Below, piece by piece: positions 55,836 to 64,000 of a stretch of DNA of 64,000 nt. Position numbers and translations under genes: made by a program. Under the pieces are notes generated by a model. The model ran no database searches and was not told the origin of the DNA. It saw only the letters and a list, made by a program, of their open reading frames with translations. The stretch comes from Spiroplasma_E sp902809815 (GTDB taxonomy: Bacteria > Bacillota_I > Bacilli_A > Mycoplasmatales > VBWQ01): contig NZ_OZ034992.1 in NCBI RefSeq assembly GCF_964030925.1, forward strand, positions 1,488,001 to 1,552,000. The letters are read 5' to 3'. Every line of letters begins with the position of its first letter. Within the stretch, counting starts at the first letter, position 1.

Positions 55836-56532
55836 AGACATATTCCGTAATTAAATTTTTTAAAAGTCAATTAATAATTTTAAAATTTATTTTATAATTT
55901 TATTATTAACAATAAATTTAGAAAAGTGTTGATAAAAATGATTTTTGAAAATTTAAAAAAATTAAAAAATGAAGAATTTTACAGATATTTTGTGGTATAA
56001 AACGTTTTCATTTTAATGAAATGTTAGAAAAATTAATTGAAATAGAAAAATTAGAAAAAAATAAAGGTCGAAAAAATAAACTTTCAGTAGAAGAAAGATT
56101 AATGATGACTTTATTATACTGAAAAGAATATTATACTTTTTTTCAAATGAGTATTAAATCTAAAATGAGCCCATCAAGTTGTTTTCGAAATATTACTTGA
56201 GTTGAAAATAAACTTAGTAACCACAAAGATTACCAATTTTTAAAAGAAAGATATAAATTAAAAATTGATAAAAAACAAGAAAATTCAAATGAATTTCAAT
56301 TTTATTTAATTGATTCAACTGAGATTGAAATTGAAAGACCAACTAAAAAAAACTACAGTTAGAATATTTTTCTGGTAAAAGTTGAATGTATTCTATAAAA
56401 TTTCAAATTGTATATGATTTTTTTAATAAAAAAATTGTTGATATTTTTGCTGATAATGGTAAAGTGCATGATTTTCAAATATTAAAAAATTCAAATCTTG
56501 AATTTTCAGAAAAAACAATAATTATTGGTGAT
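55836..56532 (+). mobile_element. IS5-family remnant, copy G
   Basis: Left end AGACATATTCC at 55836, transposase frame from about 55939 with a 2-base insertion (TTTTGTGGT where other copies read TTTTGGT) that shifts the frame early, and abrupt loss of the 3' part where an IS3 copy inserted (at GGTGAT|GCCACTT). Confidence 0.88.
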
Positions 56533-57683
56533 GCCACTTGCCACTTGCCACTTGCCACTTAGCCCTTTTTACTAGACCATTAATTTAAAAAACCTGAATG
56601 TATTCTAAAAACAATTGTGTTATATAATTAACACTAATTTTAACCTGAAAGGATTTTTATTAATGGATAAAATTAAACAAATAGCATTAGTAATTAACAA
56701 ATTAAATATCAAAGAAAAAATTAAAATTATTGATGATTGTAAAAATCAATATTCAATTAGAAACCTATGTCAATATCTTCAATTAAACAGATCAACATAT
56801 TACTTTTTAAAAAATAAACAAAAACCTATTAAAAAAGAAGAAAATCATATTATTAAATGCAATCATAAATATCAAAAAATATGCCAACTTTTAATCGAAT
56901 TTCATTCTACAAGAAAAGGCAGAATTTATGGATATTTAAGAATTTTTTCAGCTTTTAAAGAGTGATTAAAACAAGAAAAAAATATCATTTTAAATATAGA
57001 ATTATCAATAAAACAAATGCGAAAAATTATGAAAGAACACAATATTCAAGGATTAAAACAAACTAAAAATAACTATCCTAAAAACAAAAAAAATCCAAAT
57101 AAGTGAATACCTACAATGGATAAAGTAAACAAAGATTATAAAAGTACAACCTCTTCAAATCAAATTTGATCAATGGACACTAAACAAATAAATACTAAAG
57201 AAGGATGATTATATCTTTTTGTAATTATTGATTTTTATTCAAATAATGTTGTTAGTTATAATATTGCTCCTAATAAATCATATCAGGATTTAATTCTTCC
57301 TGCTCTTGAAAAAATCAACAAACAATTTTCTTGAAATCAAGTAAAAAATGTTATTTTACATTCAGATAACGCCAACGAATTTTATTGTCAGGATATCACA
57401 AAATGAGCAGAGGATAAACAAATAATTTTAAGCAAAAAACAACCTTATGATATTGGTGGTAATGTATTATCTGAAAACTGATTTTCTCATTTATCTCAAG
57501 AATGACTACCTAAAGGATCAAATCAATATTTATCCATCAATGAAGCTATAAATGATGTAAATCAATATGTTATGTTTTATAATTATGAAAGAATACATTC
57601 TAAATTTCTAAAACCACCAATTTTACAAATTAAAATTTAGAATTTTATATCAAAAATGGTCCAGTAATTAAGGGCCAACCACC
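56533..57683 (+). mobile_element. IS3-family insertion sequence, copy 3 (inside IS5-like copy G)
   Basis: Same element as copies 1 and 2 but with four GCCACTT units at the left end (56533-56560). The right end AACCACC is directly followed by a second, partial copy. The rest of IS5-like copy G is not found on the right side, so a rearrangement followed insertion. Confidence 0.88.
56663..57640 (+). CDS. IS3-family transposase (copy 3)
   Basis: 325 residues, DDE intact (D172, D235, E271), same as copies 1 and 2. Confidence 0.9.
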
Positions 57684-58064
57684 CTCTTGAAAAAATCAAC
57701 AAACAATTTTCTTGAAATCAAGTAAAAAATGTTATTTTACATTCAGATAACGCCAACGAATTTTATTGTCAGGATATCACAAAATGAGCAGAGGATAAAC
57801 AAATAATTTTAAGCAAAAAACAACCTTATGATATTGGTGGTAATGTATTATCTGAAAACTGATTTTCTCATTTATCTCAAGAATGACTACCTAAAGGATC
57901 AAATCAATATTTATCCATCAATGAAGCTATAAATGATGTAAATCAATATGTTATGTTTTATAATTATGAAAGAATACATTCTAAATTTCTAAAACCACCA
58001 ATTTTACAAATTAAAATTTAGAATTTTATATCAAAAATGGTCCAGTAATTAAGGGCCAACCACC
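57684..58064 (+). repeat. 381-bp tandem duplication of the IS3 3' end
   Basis: The block 57684-58064 repeats 57303-57683: it starts at CTCTTGAAAAAATC within the transposase gene and ends at the right terminus AACCACC. The duplicated part encodes the last third of the transposase, with no start. Confidence 0.9.
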
Positions 58065-58104
58065 TGTTTAAAAATATGAAAAAATAAACATTTTTTAAAA
58101 ATAA

Positions 58105-58133
58105 ATTACTCCTTTTAATTTAAAAGGAGTAAT
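58105..58133 (-). terminator. Terminator of the lipoprotein gene
   Basis: ATTACTCCTTTT and AAAAGGAGTAAT form a 12-bp stem with loop AATTT, 23 bases past the minus-strand stop at 58157. Confidence 0.85.
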
Positions 58134-58156
58134 AATATTATTTTTATTTTATAAAA

Positions 58157-59014
58157 TTATGCAACTGTTAATGTAGTTTTTACAGTAGTAGGATCAAAAT
58201 TAACATCACCTGTTTTATAACTTATTTCTAATTTTTTACCTTCTGCTCATGTTCCTTCAGCATCAGTCGATTCCATTTGCGCAGAAATTTTTAAGCCAGT
58301 TAACGTATTTAAAACCATAAATTGTTTTCCATTATCTGTTTTATCAACAATATTTATTGTTGCTCCTTGTTTAGCACCTGGTGGAATAGTTCCATCTTTT
58401 ACAAATAAAATATTTGAATTTGTAACAACATCAGTATCTGCTATTGTAATTTTACCAGCTATTGCAGTAAGACCAGCAGCAATAACACCTTTTGTTTTAT
58501 CAGCTTTTAACTTAATGCCATAAACATCACCAAGTGCCTCTTCACCTTTTTTAAATTGGAAGTTAAAAGTACCACCAGTAATAGCATAATCTTTACCATC
58601 ATCCATTTTAGCTAATTCTGGTTTAATATTAGTAACTTCAGCAGTTATTGCATCTAATACAGCTTTATCAAAAACTCCATCAGCTAAAGTAGTTCCCTCT
58701 TTTGGTTTAACTTTTAATACATTAGTAATAAAATCAAAACATGCTTGATTTGCCGCTTTATCTCCCTCTCCTAATAATTTATCAGCTTTAATTGCTGATG
58801 CTTCAGCAACAGCTCAACTAACATTATCATTGACAGCTGTATCAAGTGAAGCTGTTTGTACACCTTCTCCTTTATTATCTGTTAACCCTAATTGTTTTGA
58901 TACTTCTACGTTCATGGCTACACCAGCTTTATCACCACAAGCAACAACTGAAGTAGTAGTTGCTGTTGTTAATGTTAATGCACCCATTAATCTTAATATA
59001 TTTTTCATATTCAT
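58157..59014 (-). CDS. Surface lipoprotein, paralogue of the gene at 54844
   Basis: 285 residues from ATG 59014 (MNMKNILRLMGALTLTTATTTSVVAC, lipobox VVAC). SD GGAGG lies 8 bases before. The body has Ala-, Lys- and Asp-rich modules (EVSKQLGLTDNKGEG, ITAEVTNIKPELAKMDDGKDY, GVIAAGLTAIAGKITIADTD, NTLTGLKISAQ). The early motif QLGLTDNKGEGVQTASLD is shared with the partial gene at 63752 (INLGLTNDEGNGLKTIRLD), so at least three related lipoproteins exist here. Surface-exposed; function unknown. Confidence 0.75.
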
Positions 59015-59226
59015 ATATAGTACCTCCAATAATATGACTTTTGAACTACAAATACAATAACCACAATTTAGAATTACTTCTAAACATAATATTGAAATGA
59101 ATCCAATTAACATTATACATCATATTTTACTTTCTACCATCAATATACTTTATAATAATATAAAAAAATATTCATTATTAACACCTTTAATATTACTATA
59201 AAAAATTTTCAAAAATAATAAATACT

Positions 59227-59261
59227 AAAAATGTATTAGTTATAATAACCAATACATTTTT
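59227..59261. terminator. Terminator of the permease gene
   Basis: AAAAATGTATT and AATACATTTTT pair, extended by an imperfect inner stem (AGTTAT/ATAACC), 10 bases after the minus-strand stop at 59271. Confidence 0.75.
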
Positions 59262-59270
59262 AAACTTTTT

Positions 59271-61031
59271 TTATTCTTCGTCTTCACGCCATTCGCCTTC
59301 TGACATCAATAATTCTTTACGTACATTTTTAGCAATCGTATAATTAGGGTTTTTATCATCACCATTAATTAAAACATTACGTACTAAATAATTTTCAATT
59401 TCATTTTGTAGATTTTTTGCAACAAAAGGTCAATCATCTTTCACTCTAAATTCGCTATCCAATTCTTCTTGTAATTTAGGATTTGTAAGCATTCTTTTTC
59501 TTTGAATTGGTTTATAATAAGCAAAGTATCAAATTAGAGCAAACGCAATGCTAGCAATTAAATAAACTAATTGTAAAACATTAGAAGTTATATCAGATAT
59601 TCCTTTTGTAGTATCAGTTCCACCTTTACCAATAAGACTTGCACCCGAAATTAAACCATTGATTAAAGATCTTAATCATTCTTCAAATTGTCAAACTAAG
59701 AAAAGTGTTGCTGCAAGTCAAATAATAATTTCAAAAATATTTTTTTTCAATTTCTTTTCTATAGACAGTTTAATTGCAATGGAAAGTACAAAAACATAAA
59801 TAATAACCATAATAATACCGGCTTCAGCAGTTAATGTTCCATAATTAACAATCGAACTTAAAACTAATTGTTCATCCTTATAAACAGGATGTAACGTATC
59901 AACTATTACTCCAATAATATCAGGTAAAATTAATCATACAAAAGCTGAAGAAAAAGTAATAATTAAATTTAATCTAGAAGCTTTAAATGGAATGTTATCT
60001 TTTGATAATTCTTTATATTTAGGTGAAATATACCCCTCAACAGATAATGGTTCTAAAATAGCACCACTATATAAAGCATTTTGCATTCCAGCATTAGACT
60101 TTAATGAAATAGTACAAATTAACATTACAAGGATACCAATTATTCCTAATCATTGTGCATGAGCTTTATCACCTAAAATTTTAAAAATACTTAAGTTGGG
60201 ATTATCTGAAAAATTACCAGCAACAGCACCAATCATAAGGATTGTTACTGCCATATAAAAAATAGTAGATAAAATCATAACAATAACTAATGAACGACTA
60301 ATATTTTTTTCAGGATTTCTAACATTTTTACCAATTGTTGAATAGGTTTCAAATCCTAAAAAGAAAAAGAAACACATGGCAAAAGCTTGTGAAAAGTTAT
60401 TGGCAGTTAATTGTTGATGAGAAGTAGTCATATCTCAATTTGAAGTTCCTGCCATCACAAATAATATAATAGTTGCTATGATTAATAAAAAAGTTGTTCC
60501 TCATTTTAAATAACTAGAAATATTAACAAATTTTTTAAATGCAGCCATTCCTAAAAATAATACACAAGAAGCTAAACCATAAATTAGAATTCCAATCAAA
60601 TCTAATCCTAAATGTTGTCATACTCCTCAATTAGCATATAAAAAAGAAGATGGATCAGTAAAGTTAATTCTAATCATTGATACAATTTGTGAACTAACTA
60701 TAACAGGTAAAGTAGCATACTGTAAAAAAGAAATTAATCAACCTCAGAAGCGACCATAACTACTTCTAACATAAATATAAGCAGCACCATTATTACCCGG
60801 ATGTACTCTTGAAAGTCTTGAGAAAGCTCAAGCACAAGTTCCTGCAATTAATCCTTCTACTAAAAAAATTCAAATCATATGAGAACCTAAATTTAAACTA
60901 TCTTTATTAATTAAAATTGCAAAGTTAGCAGTAAAAGTAATTCCAACAGTATAATTAAAACCAAACCAGACTAATTCTGATAAAGTTAATTTATGATTTG
61001 TCCTTTCTTTTTTCTTAAAAAGTTTTAACAT
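59271..61031 (-). CDS. APC-family amino-acid permease
   Basis: 586 residues with about 12-13 membrane segments and a charged C-terminal tail. The family signatures include ELVWFGFNYTVGITFTANFAIL near the N-terminus, FLVEGLIAGTCAWAFSRLSRVHPGNNGAAYIYVRSSYGRFWGWLISFL (the APC GGxYxY-like region), the AMCFFFFLGFETYSTIGKNVRNPEKNISRSLV (FxGFExxxxxxxExxNPxKNxPR) signature of segment 6, and MGAVAGN. It would take up an amino acid by proton symport or exchange. Substrate unknown. It is divergently placed with the YfcC-like gene. Confidence 0.88.
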
Positions 61032-61373
61032 AATATTCTCCTTTCAATTATAATAATTATATACCTTTAAAGTGATTTCATTAATTAATGAAATAGTCAA
61101 TAAAATCAAAAAAATAAAAAAATATATGTAATTTATAATAACTAATTTTATTTTAAAATACTACTAATATTTAATTAAATTTTCAAATAGTACTAATAAA
61201 AAAATAACATTTTTTTAAAAACTATTATTATAATAATGTTACTTAAATAAAAATACTACTTTTTTAATAAGTTATTTTAAAAAATAAGCTTAAACATCTT
61301 TTATTCTACATGATAAATAGTGTATTATATAATAATACTTTTAAAAAAATAAAGAAGGAGGTATTAATCATAT
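61032..61373. promoter_or_regulatory. Divergent promoter region of two carrier genes
   Basis: 342 bases between the minus-strand APC permease and the plus-strand YfcC-like carrier. It is almost pure A/T with many TATAAT-like boxes and no open frame; AAGGAGG lies 8 bases before the plus start. Shared regulation of the two carriers is possible. Confidence 0.4.
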
Positions 61374-62867
61374 ATGGGAATTACCAAAAAGAAAAAATTT
61401 CGTTTATTTCCATTTAAAATGCCAACAGCAATTACAGTCTTATTCTTTATTATTGCTCTAATTATTATTATTTCTTGGATTCCAGGAACAACAGGTAAAT
61501 GATTAGAAGATGAATCAAAGCCTGTAAGCACTGATAACCCCTGACAAGACGGTGGGCCATTAGGTATCATGGACTTATTTTTGGCTCCAATTAAAGGTTT
61601 CATTGGTAGCAGTGATATTATTGTTTTTGTTTTAGTAATTGGTGGATATATTGGCATAGTTATGAAATCAGGTGCACTAGATGCAGGAATTGGTCGTTTA
61701 GTTAAACGTCTAAACGGAAAAGAAATTTGAATTATTCCTTCAATTATGACTATCCTATCGATTGGTGGAACAGTTGAAGGAATGTGTGAAGAAACTATTC
61801 CTTACTATTTAATTATTATTCCAGCAATGTTAGCTGCTGGTTTTGATGTTGTTACAGCTGTATTAATGATTTTATTGGGTGCTGGTGTTGGTGTTATGTT
61901 TTCAACACTTAATCCCTTTGCTATTGCCACAGCTTCACAAGCTAGTGGTTTAAATCCCGGTGATGGAATCATCTGACGTTTAATTTGTTGATTTTTAGCA
62001 ACTATCGGTACTATTGCTTTTGTTATGTGATATGCAATCCGTGTTAAACGTAATCCTGAAAAATCAGTTGTTTTTCACTTACATAGTGAGCATCATGAAG
62101 AATTTATTAATAAAGAAGAAATACCTGAATTTACTAAACGTCGTAAAATTATTTTAGCACTATTTGGATTAACATTTTTAATTATGGTGCTTTGTATTAT
62201 TCCATGAGGTAAAATTACAGGAACAACTATTTTTGATGATTTTCACAATACATTAATTAAATATTTTCCATATTTCACAAGTCAAATTAATGCATTTGGT
62301 GACTGAAATATTGAAATGTTAGCTTTCTTATTTTTCTTTGTTTCAATTATCATTGCAGCAATTGATTGAAAAGGCGAAGAACAATATGTTCGTAATTTTA
62401 TTAGTGGTTCTTCAGAATTATTAGGTGTTGCTTTAATAATTGCTGTTGCTGGTGGAATTGGCTGATCATTACAACATTCAGGAATGCAACATGTTGTTGT
62501 TGGTCAATTGCAAAGTATTGATAAATTGCCAAGATTTGCTATTGTTATTATTGGTTTTTTTGCTTTTCTTTTGATTGCCTTTGTTATTCCTTCAACATCA
62601 GGATTTGCAAAAGCTGTTTTCCCTATTGTTTCAAAAATAGTAATTCCTTTAGGATTAGGTTCAGGAATGATTACTACTTTTGTTATGGCTAGTGGTTGAA
62701 TTAATTTATTTGCACCAAGTGCAGGTGTAATGATGGCAGGACTTGCCATTGCTAAAGTTCCCCTAACAAGTTTTTATCGAGCAATCTGACCATATACTAT
62801 TGGTATTACTGTCTTTGCCTTAATAATGTTAAGTATTGGAACTTTATTACCTCAATCAATATTTTAG
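61374..62867 (+). CDS. YfcC / DcuC-type carrier
   Basis: 497 residues, about 12 membrane segments. The N-terminus KFRLFPFKMPTAITVLFFIIALIIIISWIPGTTGKW is the family start (FKMPTAFTVLFxIIxLVAxxTWIxP), and later parts match as well: SDIIVFVLVIGGYIGIVMKSGALDAGI, GTVEGMCEETIPYYLIIIPAMLAAGFD, LGAGVGVMFSTLNPFAIATASQASGL, FVIPSTSGFAKAVFPIVSKI. Family members are proposed carboxylate or basic amino-acid antiporters (e.g. arginine/ornithine in some Mollicutes). Substrate not decidable here. Ends 6 bases before a converging gene. Confidence 0.85.
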
Positions 62868-62873
62868 TAGAAT

Positions 62874-63347
62874 TTAAAGCACTATGTTAATTAAAAAACT
62901 TTTGGGAAAACATTCACTTTCACGATCTGTTTGCGTTTGTTCATTATTTAGTAGACTTAATTGATCATCTGCTAATTCTGAAATTTCTACAACTTCATCT
63001 TCTGGTAAAAAAATTTGTTCTAATATTTTATTAATATTATTTCAATCATTTACAAAATTTTCACTCATTTTACTGTCTCTAATTATTTTTCCAGTAGCAG
63101 GATCATATTCTGTTGATTGACAAGAATTTAACAACATTTCTTCAACAAAAGCAGAAACTTTATAAATAATTAATAATTTTTGGTTAATATTATCATCACT
63201 TTTTTCTTTCTGTAATTGCTGTTTATACTTACTTAATTCATCTCATAATGATTTAATATTTTCCTTTTTTGCTTCTATTTTTCTAAAAATTTCTATAATT
63301 TCTTTATAATCAACTTTTATTTCAGATAGTAAAGATTTTAAATTTAT
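62874..63347 (-). CDS. Unknown coiled-coil protein with an apparent AUA start
   Basis: 157 residues, not recognised. It is hydrophilic and helical (KVDYKEIIEIFRKIEAKKENIKSLWDELSKYKQQLQ), with an acidic C-terminal part. No ATG, GTG or TTG fits: AAAGGGG at about 63354-63360 is followed after 6 bases by ATA 63347, then an open frame to the stop. The first ATG in frame is near codon 70. A rare AUA start is the best reading. The gene converges with the YfcC-like gene (6 bases between stops). Confidence 0.6.
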
Positions 63348-63751
63348 ATTTTTCCCCTTTCAAAATAAAAAACCTACTTGCTTAAAACTTAAACAATAGG
63401 TCAAAAACTTATATTTTTTTATTTATAGAAATATTATACTTTATTATTTTTATTTTTTTCAGATATTACTTTATAACAATAAATACTAATATAATTTTAA
63501 TTTTTAATTAAAATCTTAAATATTTTTAATATATTTTGATTATATTAAAAATTAAAATTATAAGTGTTTTTTATTTAATTTTACTATTAATAATTTACAA
63601 ATACACTCTTAAAGGTTTAAAAAAACCATAAAATTTTTTTATGTATTATAATAGTGTTAGTGAGTTATTTAAAATAATATGTTTTACATAAGATTATTGA
63701 AGATAATTTCTCACATCTATTCTAGATTTAACTGAGGAGGTTAAGAGAAAA
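63348..63751 (+). promoter_or_regulatory. Promoter region of the partial lipoprotein gene
   Basis: A 404-base gap upstream of the gene at 63752. TATAAT at 63647-63652 is a good -10 box, and GGAGG at about 63735-63739 is the ribosome-binding site. A leader of about 90 bases precedes the start. Confidence 0.45.
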
Positions 63752-64000
63752 ATGAGGAATATGAGAACATTATTAAAGTTATTAGGTGCTAGTGTCATAA
63801 CAACAGTACCAGTAACTACTGTTATAGCTTGTGGTAACAACAAAGAAGATCAAGTAAAAGTATTACTAGATCAAGTATCAATAAATTTAGGTTTAACAAA
63901 TGATGAAGGAAACGGTTTAAAAACTATTAGACTTGATTGAGAAAAAGATACATCCTTTTTCTTAATTGATAATTCCGATATTTTGGTTACTAAATTATTA
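63752..64000 (+). CDS. Surface lipoprotein, 3' end outside window
   Basis: The visible 83 residues begin MRNMRTLLKLLGASVITTVPVTTVIACG with a lipobox VIAC. The next part, VSINLGLTNDEGNGLKTIRLD, is related to VSKQLGLTDNKGEGVQTASLD of the gene at 58157. SD GAGGAGG is about 8-14 bases upstream. Third member of the local lipoprotein family. Confidence 0.75.

Noticed and set aside
61364..61657. Minus-strand frame at the start of the YfcC-like gene
   Set aside because: Antisense to a clear transporter gene, with no ribosome-binding site.
62504..62749. Minus-strand frame within the YfcC-like gene
   Set aside because: Antisense shadow of membrane segments; no start signals.
1..64000. tRNA, rRNA and CRISPR arrays
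   Set aside because: No tRNA-like cloverleaf with a GGTTC-type loop, no rRNA-like conserved blocks, and no regularly spaced repeats were found by reading both strands; a covariance search was not possible.

Overview
The window is AT-rich DNA from a wall-less bacterium that reads UGA as tryptophan: nearly every long reading frame closes only when TGA is read as Trp. Together with lipoproteins ending in a VVAC-type lipobox, a p37/PhnD-type transporter and dense insertion sequences, this points to a Spiroplasma (inference; the species cannot be named from the sequence alone). No rRNA, tRNA or CRISPR array was recognised.

Layout. 1-5.9 kb: a phosphonate-type (p37/p29/p69-like) ABC transporter operon, phnD-phnC-phnE, whose double-domain permease is broken by an IS3-family element. 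6.0-6.6 kb: a frameshifted small coding region. 6.9-15.0 kb: a four-gene minus-strand operon of secreted or membrane-anchored paralogous proteins, one an apparent chimera of the other two types, one frameshifted, one separated from its ribosome-binding site by an IS. 15.4-39.1 kb: a decaying tailed-phage prophage. A plus-strand early arm holds PD-(D/E)XK nuclease, RecT and many small proteins. A converging minus-strand arm holds replication/recombination genes (SSB-like, RuvC-like) and then packaging and virion genes (TerS, TerL, portal, scaffold, capsid, fibre). It is interrupted by three IS5-like copies and a UPF0236/ISLre2-like gene, and its right end is cut by an IS3 copy. No endolysin, tape-measure protein or integrase was recognised; the first suits a wall-less host and the second suggests a short-tailed (podovirus-like) phage. 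39.1-41 kb: nested IS remnants.

41-64 kb is host chromosome: an AEC-family permease with a D-lactate dehydrogenase, two unknown genes, a membrane protein with a degenerate HNH-like tail, a HemW-like protein without the radical-SAM cysteines, dipeptidase PepV, tRNA thiolase MnmA, three paralogous lipoproteins, an APC amino-acid permease and a YfcC/DcuC-type carrier, with further nested IS elements at 55.8-58.1 kb.

Two IS families dominate. The IS5-like element (7 copies, about 1158 bp, 3-bp target duplications) needs a frameshift at a poly-A run to make transposase. The IS3-like element (3 full copies plus one partial) shows a variable number of a 7-bp unit, GCCACTT, at its left end. At least four of the host or phage genes here are split by these elements and can be reconstructed in frame by removing the element and one target copy.
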